In this document: piece after piece, positions 14,970 to 24,750 of the stretch
Layout of the letters: each line of letters starts with the position of its first letter
Position numbering within the stretch: position 1 is the first letter of the stretch
From: Wukongibacter sp050859025
GTDB taxonomy: Bacteria; Bacillota; Clostridia; Peptostreptococcales; Caminicellaceae
DNA: 64,000 nt
NCBI RefSeq assembly: GCF_050859025.1
Contig: NZ_CP138200.1
Coordinates: 3,224,001-3,288,000, forward strand
Direction of reading: 5' to 3'
Program-made: the position numbers and the translations under genes
The notes under the pieces: generated by a model
Told to the model about the DNA's origin: nothing
The model's database searches: none
Seen by the model: only the letters and a program-made list of their open reading frames with translations

Positions 14970-16299
14970 TAAAAACCTCTCCTATTAAATCATATTCAAG
15001 AGCATCAACTATTTTTGCTCTCACAAATTCACCAATATTAATTTCAGAGTTTGAGCTAACATATACTACTCCATCAATTTCTGGAGCATCAAACTCAGTT
15101 CTACCTACATAGACATTTTCATTCTCGACTTTTTCTTCTATAAGTATATCATATATATTACCTGTTTTATCCATGTTTTTTGTTAATGATATGTCTCTTT
15201 GAAGAATCATTATTTTATCTCTTCTATCTTCTTTTACTTCCTGATCAATTTGGTCAGATAGATTTGCCGCAGCAGTATCTTCTTCCTGTGAATAGGTGAA
15301 AACACCAAGCTTATCGAACTGAACTTCCTTTACAAAATCATATAGCTCTAAAAACTGCTCATCAGTCTCGCCAGGAAACCCAACAATCAAAGAAGTTCTT
15401 AATGCAATATTAGGTACTCTATTTCGAAGTTTATTTATGACATCTAGTATATGCTCCTTTGTTGTTCTGCGATTCATTTTCTTAAGTATTTCATCATTAC
15501 AGTGCTGAATTGGAATATCTATATAATTACATATCTTATCATTATTAGCCATAAGTTCAATAAGCTCATCACTTATTATATCTGGGTATGAATATTGAAG
15601 TCTTATCCATTTTATATCTTCAATTTGGCTTAATTTATCAAGTAATTCTACTAATCTATAATTTCCATACATATCAATTCCATATCTCGTTATATCCTGT
15701 GCGATAATTATTAACTCTCTAGTTCCATTTTGTACAAGCTTTTCTGCTTCATTTAATATATTTTCTATTGGCCTACTTTTGTATTTCCCTCTTAATTTTG
15801 GAATGATACAATAGGTACAATAGTTATCACAGCCCTCAGCTATTTTTAAATATGCACTGTATGATGGTGTAGTTAGAATCCTTGGCAATTCATAGTGTAC
15901 ATCCTTATCTGCATTAGCCGTGGAAACAATCCTCTTTCCATTACCTAGAACTTTGTTAACAATTTCGGCTATTTCATTAAAGTTTGTAGTTCCTAGGAAG
16001 GCATCAACTTCATGTAATTCTTCAGATAATTCTTTCGAATATCTTTGAGCTAAGCATCCTGTGACAATTAAAACCTTGCAGTTAGCAGAATTCTTAAGAT
16101 CTGCAAGATCTAAAATAGTATTTACTGATTCTTGTTTTGCACTTTCTATAAAGCCACAGGTATTAACTATAATAACATCAGCATCTAATTCATTATTTGT
16201 TAAGATAAATTTATGTTCACTTAAAATACCTAACATTATTTCTGAGTCTACTTGGTTTTTTGAACATCCTAAGGTTTCAAGATATACTTTTTCGTTCAC
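14953..16299 (-). CDS. rimO: Ribosomal protein S12 methylthiotransferase RimO
   Basis: Radical-SAM enzyme that adds a methylthio group to an Asp of ribosomal protein S12. Order: N-terminal MTTase domain with cysteines in LGCSKNQVDSE, NTCGFI and TGCLAQRY for the second iron-sulfur cluster; radical-SAM motif CDNYCTYC (about 153-160); C-terminal TRAM domain. The DxE-rich LGCSKN start separates RimO from the tRNA enzyme MiaB. It starts with GTG after GAGGAG and overlaps pgsA. Confidence 0.94.
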   Translation of the reverse strand: MNEKVYLETLGCSKNQVDSEIMLGILSEHKFILTNNELDADVIIVNTCGFIESAKQESVNTILDLADLKNSANCKVLIVTGCLAQRYSKELSEELHEVDAFLGTTNFNEIAEIVNKVLGNGKRIVSTANADKDVHYELPRILTTPSYSAYLKIAEGCDNYCTYCIIPKLRGKYKSRPIENILNEAEKLVQNGTRELIIIAQDITRYGIDMYGNYRLVELLDKLSQIEDIKWIRLQYSYPDIISDELIELMANNDKICNYIDIPIQHCNDEILKKMNRRTTKEHILDVINKLRNRVPNIALRTSLIVGFPGETDEQFLELYDFVKEVQFDKLGVFTYSQEEDTAAANLSDQIDQEVKEDRRDKIMILQRDISLTKNMDKTGNIYDILIEEKVENENVYVGRTEFDAPEIDGVVYVSSNSEINIGEFVRAKIVDALEYDLIGEVFNEFGE

Positions 16300-16353
16300 T
16301 AGTTAATATACTCCTCTCGAATAATTTTTCCATTTTTCTTGTTTCTTACAGAT

Positions 16354-17400
16354 TTAAAATTTCTCTTCAATAAATTCTTTGATTGATAGAACTGCGCTAT
16401 CTATATTATCATAGTTTATAGATAAGTCAAATTCATCAAATTTCTTAATTGAATACTTATATAGGGGATCATAGTAGTTCTCTATAAGAAACTCTATTAC
16501 AAAGGAATAATCATTATTGTTGATTTTATTAATTAGCATCTCAACATTACTATTTCCTAATCTTTTGTTTAGATGGCTAATACATTTTATAAGCTTATCA
16601 TTTATTTCTAAGTCCTTTTTTACATAATCATTATAGATATTTTGTACCCTATTTCTCAAATTTGTTTCAACTAATATATGATATCCGTCCTCCATGGCCT
16701 TGATTACTGAATCAGGTACATTTATACTTCCTATCCTTTTACTCTCACTTTCTACAATCACATATTTGCTTTTATTATAATAAAGCTGATTAAACAGTAC
16801 AGATTCAAATTTCTTTTGGGAAGGTGGACTACCCTCAAACAATATTCCTCCAAACACAGAACCGGAATTTTTAGCTAGTTTCTCAAGATTTATAACTGAA
16901 ATATTATGATCTTCTAATTTATCAATAATAACGGTTTTCCCAACTCCAGTCAAACCATGTAAAACAATAAACTTATATTTTTCTGCTTCAGTTTCTAAAA
17001 AGTCAAAAACAAATTTTCTATAGGATTTATAGCCTCCTCTTAGCTGATATACATTATTTATATTGAGTGTAGTAAGCACATTACAGACTGATTTACTTCT
17101 CATACCTCCACGCCAACAATATACTACAATATTGTCATATTCAGTACTTAGCTCTAGCACTTTCTTATAATAGTCTTGAAGCTTATAAGAAGCATACTGT
17201 AAACCTAAACTTTTTGCTTCCTCTATGCTTGCATTTCTATAGGCCTTTCCCACTATTACACGTTCTTCATTTTTTAATATAGGCATATTTATCGACCCGG
17301 GAATACAGGCCTCACTATATTCATCCTCAGAACGTACGTCTATAAAGATTGTATTTGATAGATTTAGTGCGTCTTCAATAGCTATTATATTTTCATTCAT
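16354..17400 (-). CDS. mnmH: tRNA 2-selenouridine synthase
   Basis: Replaces sulfur by selenium in the wobble 2-thiouridine of tRNAs for Lys, Glu and Gln, using selenophosphate. The N-terminal rhodanese domain has the catalytic Cys95 in VVYCWRGGMRSKS; a P-loop GLTGVGKT lies at 149-156. Length 348 is typical. It implies that the organism makes selenophosphate (selD elsewhere). Its place between ftsK and rimO is not the usual neighbourhood and suggests a separate insertion into the block. A GGTGG ribosome site precedes the ATG. Confidence 0.92.
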   Translation of the reverse strand: MNENIIAIEDALNLSNTIFIDVRSEDEYSEACIPGSINMPILKNEERVIVGKAYRNASIEEAKSLGLQYASYKLQDYYKKVLELSTEYDNIVVYCWRGGMRSKSVCNVLTTLNINNVYQLRGGYKSYRKFVFDFLETEAEKYKFIVLHGLTGVGKTVIIDKLEDHNISVINLEKLAKNSGSVFGGILFEGSPPSQKKFESVLFNQLYYNKSKYVIVESESKRIGSINVPDSVIKAMEDGYHILVETNLRNRVQNIYNDYVKKDLEINDKLIKCISHLNKRLGNSNVEMLINKINNNDYSFVIEFLIENYYDPLYKYSIKKFDEFDLSINYDNIDSAVLSIKEFIEEKF

Positions 17401-17458
17401 ATATTAATACCACCATGATTCTAAATTTTGTTAGTAAATTGCTAAAACATCTCATATC

Positions 17459-17562
17459 TATAGAAAGTTCCAAGTAAATCTTAATTTGTACATATAAAAA
17501 TATCCGATGAATCTTAGGAGTATCGATGTGTACAAATTAAAGTTTTGACTGGAATTTCTATA
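17459..17562. repeat. R1 family inverted-repeat (MITE-like) element
   Basis: The arms TATAGAAAGTTCCAAGTAAA.. (from 17459) and ..TTTTGACTGGAATTTCTATA (to 17562) are imperfect complements of about 34 bases around a 35-base centre. The left arm recurs at 22629, 31946 and 37100. It lies between ftsK and mnmH and has no coding capacity. Confidence 0.65.
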
Positions 17563-17595
17563 AAAACTGTAATTTTGAAAACCAAGGCTAAAAAA

Positions 17596-19920
17596 TCAGC
17601 TTGTCTTACTGTTTCTTATCTCTTCATACTCTTCCATAGATATAAGAACTCGTCTTGGTTTACTGCCAAGGCTTTCACTAACAATACCTCTTTCTTCCAT
17701 TTCATCAATTATTCTCGCAGCTCTATTATAACCTATTCTGAATTTTCTTTGAAGCATTGAAATTGATGCTTGTTCTGCACCAACTACAAGTTCAATGGCC
17801 TCTGTTAGAAGTTCATCAACTTCTTCTTCGCTAGAAGTACTAATATTGCTTATTTTTTCTATTATTTCTTCTTCATAATTTACATTTTCAATCTGTTTTT
17901 TTATAAATTCTACTACACTATTTACCTCTGAATCAGAAACAAATGATCCTTGCATTCTACGTGGTTTTGATGCCCCTACTGGATAGAATAGCATGTCTCC
18001 TTTGCCTAGTAGCTTCTCAGCTCCTCCCATGTCTAGGATTGTTCTGGAATCAGCTCCAGATGACACTGAAAAAGCTATACGAGAAGGAATATTGGCTTTT
18101 ATAACACCAGTAATAACATCTACCGATGGCCTCTGAGTTGCTACAATTAAATGGATACCAGCAGCCCTTGCCATTTGTGCAAGTCTACAGATTGCATCTT
18201 CAACTTGATCTGGTGAAACCATCATAAGATCTGCAAGCTCGTCTATTATAACAACAAGCTTAGGTAGCTTGCCTTCCTCGGAATCCTTAAGCTTTTCATT
18301 ATAGCTATCAAGATCCCTTACACTGTTTTGAGCAAACAGTTTATATCTGTTAGTCATTTCCTGTACAACCCAATTTAAGGCACTAGCAGCTTTCTTCGGA
18401 TCGGTAACAACAGGAAGTAGTAGATGAGGTATTCCGTTATAACAACTAAGTTCTACAACCTTAGGATCAATAAGCAAAAACTTTACTTCATCAGGAGTAG
18501 CCTTATATAAAATACTAGTTATTAAGCTATTTACACACACACTTTTACCTGAACCAGTGGCTCCTGCTATAAGCATATGAGGCATTTTCGCTAGATCATC
18601 TACAATAGGCTGACCTGAGATGTCCTTTCCTAATACAAAAGTCAACTTTGATTCTTTGTTTACAAAGCTATCACTTTCAATTACTTCTCTAAGAGTAACA
18701 AGTGTTGAGCTGTCATTTGGAATTTCTATACCTATGGCGGCTTTACCAGGTATAGGTGCTTCAATTCTTATATGCTGAGCTGCTAGACTTAAAGCTATAT
18801 CATCAGATAGATTTACAATTTTACTTACCTTAACACCCGGCTTTGGTTGAAGTTCATAACGAGTTATTGTTGGTCCTTTGCTTATCTGAACAACCTTTGC
18901 TTCAACTCCAAAGTTCTGTAGAGTTTCTTCTAGAATTTTTGCCTTATTAAGAATTTCCTTTTTGTCCTTGGCAGTATTACTGTTCTGATTAGGGTTGAGT
19001 AACTCAGTACTTGGAAGCTCATAATTTTCTAAATTACTTTTGTCTGAAAAGCTTAAATCAGATACATCATCTCCATCATCTGTATTTTGTTCCTTTGGTT
19101 TAGTATCATTTGTATTATCTGATTTGTTAGTTGTAGCTTTTGGTAGATCAACTTCCTTTTTATTATTATTAGTATAATCAAGTATCTTGATTTTTTCATC
19201 AACTGTATCACTCTTGCTATTTTCATTATTGTCAAAAGGATTACCTAAAATAACCTTTTTATTCTTAGTTTTTTTCTTAGGTGTTGATTTATTATCATCA
19301 ATAAGTACCGTATTTGTCCGAAGATCAGTCACAAAATTCTTAATAGAACCGAATACAAGGCTAAAAGATTTTCCAAGTCCATTAACTATATCCATTATAG
19401 ATAGGTTTGTTGTAAGAATTATAGATAAAACGGCTAATGTACCTACTACTATATAACTTCCCTTAACTCCTAATAGAGATAAAAACATTGAAGTTATAAG
19501 ATTGCCTATAATACCTCCACCTATGCCTCCTTCAATACCTAAGTAGAAGGATCTGCTTAACGAGTTATAAGTGATAATATTTTCAGGTATATCCTGTCTG
19601 AAAACTAAGGTATATGTAATAACGAAACACATGTACAAACTTATAAAGCTAAACATAAACTTTGATCTCTTAGTCTTAAAATCTTGATTTAAGGATAAAA
19701 AACTATATACAATAATGGTATACGGAAGAACATAAGCTGGAGTGGATAGTAAACCCATAAATAAATTCCTTATTAAGGCTCCAATTTTACCTACGGAATT
19801 AGTATGTAGACTAAATATACACAAAATGCTAAAGGATATTTGTAATAAGACCTTTATTTCACTCATTTTTTCATTTTTGTTAGCAGTTTTTTTACTGCTT
19901 CGACCTCTTTTTTTTGTCAA
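17596..19920 (-). CDS. ftsK: DNA translocase FtsK/SpoIIIE
   Basis: Hexameric ATP-driven DNA pump that clears chromosome DNA through the division or sporulation septum. Four or five N-terminal transmembrane helices (to about 190), a charged linker rich in Asn, Lys and Asp (about 200-320), the motor domain with Walker A GATGSGKSV (about 453) and Walker B in VVIIDELADLMM, and a C-terminal winged-helix gamma domain (RKFRIGYNRAARIIDEMEE) that reads DNA polarity sequences. I chose the TTG at 19920, eight bases past AGAGG; the GTG at 19929 overlaps that site. A spore-forming neighbourhood favours a SpoIIIE role, but other copies may exist. Confidence 0.93.
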   Translation of the reverse strand: MTKKRGRSSKKTANKNEKMSEIKVLLQISFSILCIFSLHTNSVGKIGALIRNLFMGLLSTPAYVLPYTIIVYSFLSLNQDFKTKRSKFMFSFISLYMCFVITYTLVFRQDIPENIITYNSLSRSFYLGIEGGIGGGIIGNLITSMFLSLLGVKGSYIVVGTLAVLSIILTTNLSIMDIVNGLGKSFSLVFGSIKNFVTDLRTNTVLIDDNKSTPKKKTKNKKVILGNPFDNNENSKSDTVDEKIKILDYTNNNKKEVDLPKATTNKSDNTNDTKPKEQNTDDGDDVSDLSFSDKSNLENYELPSTELLNPNQNSNTAKDKKEILNKAKILEETLQNFGVEAKVVQISKGPTITRYELQPKPGVKVSKIVNLSDDIALSLAAQHIRIEAPIPGKAAIGIEIPNDSSTLVTLREVIESDSFVNKESKLTFVLGKDISGQPIVDDLAKMPHMLIAGATGSGKSVCVNSLITSILYKATPDEVKFLLIDPKVVELSCYNGIPHLLLPVVTDPKKAASALNWVVQEMTNRYKLFAQNSVRDLDSYNEKLKDSEEGKLPKLVVIIDELADLMMVSPDQVEDAICRLAQMARAAGIHLIVATQRPSVDVITGVIKANIPSRIAFSVSSGADSRTILDMGGAEKLLGKGDMLFYPVGASKPRRMQGSFVSDSEVNSVVEFIKKQIENVNYEEEIIEKISNISTSSEEEVDELLTEAIELVVGAEQASISMLQRKFRIGYNRAARIIDEMEERGIVSESLGSKPRRVLISMEEYEEIRNSKTS

Positions 19921-20048
19921 ATCAATCACCTCTTTTGTTTATAGACAATATAAAACTTCCCTGTACCCCTAATCAGTTTTTAAATGAAAAAACTTAAATA
20001 TATCAGATACATTCTCTTTAGTCAAATTTCTCTTGGAGAAATGACATC

Positions 20049-20081
20049 AAAAAAATAAAGTGTCAAATTAATTAACACTTT
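20049..20081 (-). terminator. Terminator between tepA and ftsK
   Basis: AAAGTGT (20057-20063) and ACACTTT (20075-20081) form a stem followed on the minus strand by a seven-T run. It should separate tepA transcripts from ftsK. Confidence 0.75.
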
Positions 20082-20114
20082 ACATGAACATTATAACACA
20101 CAAAACTACTTTAT

Positions 20115-20145
20115 TTAACCCAGATTATAATAAATCTGGGCTAAA
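20115..20145 (-). terminator. Stem-loop just after tepA
   Basis: TTTAACCCAGATT pairs with AATCTGGGCTAAA nine bases after the tepA stop; the T-run is weak, so this is either a first terminator or a 3'-end stabilising hairpin ahead of the stronger one at 20057. Confidence 0.5.
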
Positions 20146-20153
20146 GTCTTTCA

Positions 20154-21020
20154 TCATTCCTGATTTTGATTAAGTACTGCCTTATGAGCACTGGTTTCAT
20201 CTAATAATATGCTCTCTTCTGTAGTATTTTCATTTATCACTATATCCTTATTCTCATCTGTAGACGGCACATTTTTTTCTTCAATTTCTTCTCTTCTTTC
20301 CAATATCATTTCATTGAGCTTTTCTAGTGCCTTACTTAGGCCTCCTACTTCATCAATTAATCCAAGTTCAACGGCTTTTTCCCCAATCAGGATAGATCCA
20401 ATATCATTTGCTATTTCATCAGTTTCGTTCATTAATTCTACAAATTTCTCCCTAGGTATCTGAGACGTTCTTATTACAAAATCAATTATTCTTTGCTGCA
20501 TTTTTTCAAAATATTTAAAAGTTTGTGGAACTCCTATTACTAGCCCATTCATTCTTATGGGATGTATAGTCATGGTTGCTGTTGGCACAATAAAGGAATA
20601 ATCACAGGATGTAGCTAATGGAACTCCGATACTGTGGCTACCTCCTAAAACTAAAGAAACTGTAGGCTTGGATAAGCTTGTTATCATTTCTGCAATCGCA
20701 AGCCCTGCCTCGACATCACCACCAACAGTATTTAATATTACTAAAAACCCCTCTATCTCTTTATTTTGTTCAACAGCTACTAATTGAGGGATAATATGTT
20801 CGTATTTTGTTGATTTATTCTGTGGTGGAGATGCACTATGACCTTCCACATGACCTATAATGGTTAAAAATTGAATCCTATTATTTATGCTTGGTATATT
20901 CTGTGTTCCCATTTCTTTAATATTTTTCAAATTAGGATTTTCATTTACATTGATTTTTGCTTTCTTTGGTTCATCTTGTTCTATATTCTCCGAAAAAAGT
21001 CCTATATTATTAAACTCCAT
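20154..21020 (-). CDS. tepA: ClpP-family serine protease (TepA/YmfB type)
   Basis: Crotonase/ClpP-fold protease linked in Bacillus to protein translocation and sporulation. The core has LNTVGGDVEAGLAIAEMI, the nucleophile Ser in GGSHSIGVPLATS (about 127) and the catalytic His in TMTIHPIRMNG. An N-terminal 45-residue polar stretch and an acidic C-terminal tail flank it. I place the start at the ATG at 21020 (MEFNNIGLF), eight bases past AGGAG. The neighbours dapG and ftsK match the dapG-ymfB-spoIIIE order of B. subtilis. Confidence 0.88.
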   Translation of the reverse strand: MEFNNIGLFSENIEQDEPKKAKINVNENPNLKNIKEMGTQNIPSINNRIQFLTIIGHVEGHSASPPQNKSTKYEHIIPQLVAVEQNKEIEGFLVILNTVGGDVEAGLAIAEMITSLSKPTVSLVLGGSHSIGVPLATSCDYSFIVPTATMTIHPIRMNGLVIGVPQTFKYFEKMQQRIIDFVIRTSQIPREKFVELMNETDEIANDIGSILIGEKAVELGLIDEVGGLSKALEKLNEMILERREEIEEKNVPSTDENKDIVINENTTEESILLDETSAHKAVLNQNQE

Positions 21021-21055
21021 TAACAACACTCCTATATGTAACTTTTCTAGTTTAG

Positions 21056-21221
21056 TCAGGATTATTTATGGAAATTTTGAAAGAGTGCAGGTTATTTTGG
21101 ATTCCAAGGTATTCATCAAGTTAGAGGACATATACAAACTAACTGTACGAGAGAAACTCAATGGAGATCTTGAAATCAAAGAAACGTAGCAAAATTTTGA
21201 AATTTACATAAATAGTCCTGA
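21056..21221. repeat. R3 family inverted-repeat element, copy 1
   Basis: About 166 bp with complementary ends: TCAGGATTATTTATGGAAAT at the left and TTTACATAAATAGTCCTGA at the right. The left arm is related to those at 28400 and 36957. It fills the gap between tepA and dapG. Confidence 0.55.
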
Positions 21222-21259
21222 TTTAATATTATTTATTATTATTATTTTAGCCATAAAAA

Positions 21260-21291
21260 AAACTACTATACTGAAAATAGAATAGTAGTTT
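21260..21291 (-). terminator. dapG terminator
   Basis: AAACTACTAT (21260-21269) and ATAGTAGTTT (21282-21291) form a ten-bp stem just past the dapG stop, followed by a T-run on the minus strand. Confidence 0.8.
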
Positions 21292-21304
21292 CTAAAAAAT
21301 AAAA

Positions 21305-22525
21305 TTATTTATTTAAATCAAATTCTTTGTGTAATAATTTCACAGCCTTTAGAAGATTATCACCGTTTATTAAACATGATATAGTCGTATTTGAATCAGA
21401 TGATTGTAATATTTTTATGTTTCCCTTTGATAATGCCAAGACCAATCTGGCCATTACACCAGGAACACCATGAATTTTATATCCAATAATCGTTACTTTA
21501 CTACAATTAGTAATCATATCATATTCAACTTTATATCTATTTAAAATATTTTTGATAGCTTCTATATTTTTTTTCTCAATAGTAAAGACTTTTCTATCGT
21601 CAAAGAAGTTAATCATATCAATACTAATGTTTTTCTTCATTAGTTCCCTTAATATAAATTCATTTCTTTCATCCTCTGAAATAATATTAAGCTTTACCTG
21701 AACTATGTCATTTAAATGAGCTACAGCAGTAACCAAGTTTTTATCATATCCTACCTTTTTAGGAGTCTTTAAATGAGAATATTGACCATTAATAATGGTA
21801 CCGTCTGAATCATTAAATGTATTCTTTACTTTCAATGTAAGATTAGATCTTTGTGCTATTTCCACTGCCTTTGGATGTATTACCTTTGCACCACATCGTG
21901 CCATTTGATATACTTCCTCATAACATAGGGAGTCTATTACATTTGCTTCAGAAACAAGCCTAGGGTCAGCTGTCATTACCCCATCAACATCTGTATAAAT
22001 CTCTACCACCTCTGCTTTTAAGGCTTCACCTAAGATGGCCGCAGATGTATCACTACCGCCCCTTCCTAGGGTTGTTATATCTCCATCATCTGATACACCT
22101 TGAAACCCTGTAACAATAATTATCTTATCTTCTTTAAGATGATTTATCATTTTTGATGGATTAACCTTAATTACTTCCGCTTCACCAAAATTAGAATTCG
22201 TCGTTATACCTGCCTGGAAACCTGTTAGAGCCACTGCATCATAGCCCTTAGCCTTAATAGTATTCGCCATTAAAACTGCCGATATTATTTCACCGCAGCT
22301 CATTAATAAATCCAATTCACGGCTTGAATACTCAGGATAAATAGATTTTGCAAGCTTTAGTAAAGTATCTGTTGCATAGGGATCACCATTTCTCCCAATG
22401 GCAGACACTACAACAACAGGAAATTTACCAGCTGCCTTTGTTTCAATAACTTTTTGTGCTACCTTATCTCTTAAATCCTTTGTAGCGACAGAAGTACCAC
22501 CAAATTTTTGTACAACTATGTCCAT
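21305..22525 (-). CDS. dapG: Aspartokinase
   Basis: Phosphorylates aspartate, the first step to diaminopimelate/lysine, threonine and methionine; in spore formers this isozyme also feeds dipicolinate. The kinase domain starts QKFGGTSVATKDLRDKVA and contains GFQGVSDDGDITTLGRGGSDTSA; two C-terminal ACT regulatory domains follow (about 265-405). Length 406 fits the DapG/LysC class. I assign dapG from position beside ylmC/ymxH-, tepA- and ftsK-like genes. The asd and dapA genes that sit beside it in Bacillus are absent. No lysine riboswitch is visible upstream. Confidence 0.9.
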   Translation of the reverse strand: MDIVVQKFGGTSVATKDLRDKVAQKVIETKAAGKFPVVVVSAIGRNGDPYATDTLLKLAKSIYPEYSSRELDLLMSCGEIISAVLMANTIKAKGYDAVALTGFQAGITTNSNFGEAEVIKVNPSKMINHLKEDKIIIVTGFQGVSDDGDITTLGRGGSDTSAAILGEALKAEVVEIYTDVDGVMTADPRLVSEANVIDSLCYEEVYQMARCGAKVIHPKAVEIAQRSNLTLKVKNTFNDSDGTIINGQYSHLKTPKKVGYDKNLVTAVAHLNDIVQVKLNIISEDERNEFILRELMKKNISIDMINFFDDRKVFTIEKKNIEAIKNILNRYKVEYDMITNCSKVTIIGYKIHGVPGVMARLVLALSKGNIKILQSSDSNTTISCLINGDNLLKAVKLLHKEFDLNK

Positions 22526-22628
22526 ATTTGTCCCCCTTGTACTATGTCTATTGTTGGGTGCGATTATATTTTATAATATGAATATTACGGTGTTGATGTT
22601 ACTTCTTATTTAGATTAGTGTAAATATC

Positions 22629-22710
22629 TATAGAGAATTCTAAATAAATCTTAATTTATAAATATCAAAATGTTCGATATTTCAGGAAAGCTTTGATTGA
22701 AATCTCTATA
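22629..22710. repeat. R1 family element between ylmC and dapG
   Basis: The left arm TATAGAGAATTCTAAATAAA.. matches the R1 left arm; the right end ..TTGAAATCTCTATA is its complement. About 82 bp, shorter than other copies. Confidence 0.55.
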
Positions 22711-22711
22711 T

Positions 22712-22981
22712 CTAGAGATATAAGCCACTATTTCCGTATTGATCTCTATCGAGTTCAATAATAATCATGTCACTTCCAATTTTTTTTACACATTCCCAAG
22801 GGATTTCTAAAAAATCCTTTTCTGAGAAAATTGAAAAATGGCTTTTCATATCAGGCACTAATAAAGCCTTTATTTTACCAGTTTTTTCATCTATAAGTAG
22901 ATCTGATTCCGCAAGCATTCCTAATCTACAACCATCACTTAAATTGACTATTTCCTTACCACCAAGTTCACCAAATTTCAT
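22712..22981 (-). CDS. YlmC/YmxH family PRC-barrel sporulation protein
   Basis: An 89-residue PRC-barrel protein. The core KEIVNLSDGCRLGMLAESDL is typical, followed by KTGKIKALLVPD and IPWECVKKIGSDMIIIEL. Members are conserved near dapG and M16 peptidase genes in spore formers and are mostly uncharacterised. It starts at an ATG with a ribosome site AGGAAGAAT. The order ymxG-ymxH-dapG is kept. Confidence 0.85.
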   Translation of the reverse strand: MKFGELGGKEIVNLSDGCRLGMLAESDLLIDEKTGKIKALLVPDMKSHFSIFSEKDFLEIPWECVKKIGSDMIIIELDRDQYGNSGLYL

Positions 22982-23005
22982 AATATTCTTCCTCCTTATG
23001 TTTTT

Positions 23006-23103
23006 TATAGAACCAAGTAAGACCTAATTTATATATACACAAGTCTCCAGTATTTCTAGTAGCTTTGAATATATAGATTAAAGTCTTCAATGTAATCTAT
23101 ATA
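23006..23103. repeat. R1-like inverted-repeat element
   Basis: The left end TATAGAACCAAGTAAGACCT and right end ..AAGTCTTCAATGTAATCTATA are imperfect complements. It fills the gap between the M16 peptidase and the ylmC/ymxH-type gene. Confidence 0.5.
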
Positions 23104-23152
23104 ATATGTTTATAAAAATGGAGAAAGAAATATTACTAAATTTAATTCAAGT

Positions 23153-24430
23153 TTAAGAAAGTGAACCTTTTATATAATCAAAGGTATTTTTAGTAATTTT
23201 CTCATCTAGTTTACCTACAAGAGATAAACTTACCTTATCACTAGTAAATATTTTGTCAACAACATTTCTTATATCAGACATATTAATATCATCTATTATC
23301 TTTAGTACTTCTTCCATACTTCTTATCTTTTTACCGTATATTTCAGATCTACCTAGCATAGTCATAATGCCACTGGTACTTTCTAACCCTAAAATATAAT
23401 TTCCTTTCAATTGCTCTTTAGAACGATTTAATTCATCTGTTGTAATACAATCATTAATTAGAGTATTTATTTCTTCAGAAATTAATCTAACAGCATTGGA
23501 TAGTTGAGATGGATTCAAACTTAGATAAATAGAAAACAGTCCAAAATTTTTATAAAAGCTTGGATGCGAATAAATGGAGTATGCTAAACCATGCTCTTCC
23601 CTTACGCTTTGAAATAATCTAGAGCTCATGCTTCCACCAAAGATATTATTTAGTACATATAAGGGATATAAATTTTGTTCTCCATTATTAGGTATACCTT
23701 CAAATCCAAGACAAACATGGACCTGTTCAATGTCTTTATTTTTATATGTGAAATTACTATGAAATATAGGTGTATTAATATTTTTAGCATTAGACGGTTT
23801 AAATGCAGAGTGTCCAAATTTTTCATTAAGTACATCGGCTAAATGTTTTTCATCAAAACTACCTGCAACTGAAATAACTATATTGTCACTAGTATAATTA
23901 GATTCCATAAACTTAAGTATATCTTCTCTTTTAAGAGATTCTACCGAATCATATGTTCCAAGAATCGGATATCCCAATGAGTGCTTATGAAATATAGTCT
24001 TGGATAATGAGTCATATACCAGATCCTCTGGCGAGTCTTCATACATACTTATTTCTTCACAAACGACGCTTTTTTCTTTTAATATATCATTATCATCAAA
24101 TTTTGAATTCAATAACATATCACTTAATATGTCTATTGAAGTATCTATATGAGAATCTAATACCTTAGCATAATAGCATGTACACTCTTTGCTAGTAAAA
24201 GCGTTTAATTGCCCTCCTATACTATCCATATGGCATGCAATTTCCTTTGCCGATCTATTAACGGTTCCTTTAAAAAGCATATGCTCAATAAAATGTGATA
24301 CTCCATTATTTTCATCGGTCTCTGCTATAGAACCTGTATTAATCCATATACCTATAGATACTGATCTCATATGTGGAATTTTTCGTGTAATAACTTTAAT
24401 ACCATTATTTAAAGTAAATTTTTTATGCAT
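23153..24430 (-). CDS. M16 family zinc peptidase (MlpA/YmxG type)
   Basis: Insulinase-family metalloprotease. The inverted zinc motif HFIEH is in NGVSHFIEHMLFKGT near residue 45, with the third ligand Glu further along in the VVCEEISMYEDSPED stretch. Length 425 covers both M16 halves; the second half has the expected R/Y region (SSRLFQSVREEHGLAYSIYS). The B. subtilis homologue next to dapG affects extracellular protease production; the exact substrate is unknown. Confidence 0.9.
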   Translation of the reverse strand: MHKKFTLNNGIKVITRKIPHMRSVSIGIWINTGSIAETDENNGVSHFIEHMLFKGTVNRSAKEIACHMDSIGGQLNAFTSKECTCYYAKVLDSHIDTSIDILSDMLLNSKFDDNDILKEKSVVCEEISMYEDSPEDLVYDSLSKTIFHKHSLGYPILGTYDSVESLKREDILKFMESNYTSDNIVISVAGSFDEKHLADVLNEKFGHSAFKPSNAKNINTPIFHSNFTYKNKDIEQVHVCLGFEGIPNNGEQNLYPLYVLNNIFGGSMSSRLFQSVREEHGLAYSIYSHPSFYKNFGLFSIYLSLNPSQLSNAVRLISEEINTLINDCITTDELNRSKEQLKGNYILGLESTSGIMTMLGRSEIYGKKIRSMEEVLKIIDDINMSDIRNVVDKIFTSDKVSLSLVGKLDEKITKNTFDYIKGSLS

Positions 24431-24461
24431 TATAATCTCCCTTGTTTAAAATTGTCAAAGA

Positions 24462-24495
24462 AGGTGTTTCTTAATACTCAATCTTTGAAACACCT
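24462..24495 (-). terminator. Stem-loop between ylxY and the M16 peptidase
   Basis: AGGTGTTTC (24462-24470) and GAAACACCT (24487-24495) form a nine-bp stem with TTCTTTGACAATTTT after it on the minus strand. It probably ends ylxY transcripts. The rest of 24496-24750 holds degenerate R1-like words (TATATAGG, ATCTCTATAAG) and no gene. Confidence 0.5.
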
Positions 24496-24750
24496 AGGGG
24501 CTAAACTCAAAAAACTATTATGATTTAAGCCCTATAATCTTAGAATTAGTTTATAATACATAGGAATTATAAATTCTATAAAATTATTGATAACTTTATA
24601 AATTTCCTTATGTATATATAGGTCATATAGTAGAACTAAATTTATATTTGAATCTCTACATAAACAAAGTCTACTTTGAGAATCTCTATAAGAGACTTTA
24701 CTCTTATAATCCTAAGCTAGACTAAGACTATTATAATTTAGTTTATATAT

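Noticed and set aside
20887..21189. 100-codon plus-strand frame spanning the tepA 5' end
   Set aside because: It is antisense to tepA and then runs into an R3 repeat; no ribosome site.
22526..22711. Lysine riboswitch before dapG
   Set aside because: The 186-bp gap holds an R1 repeat and lacks the conserved lysine-riboswitch helices.
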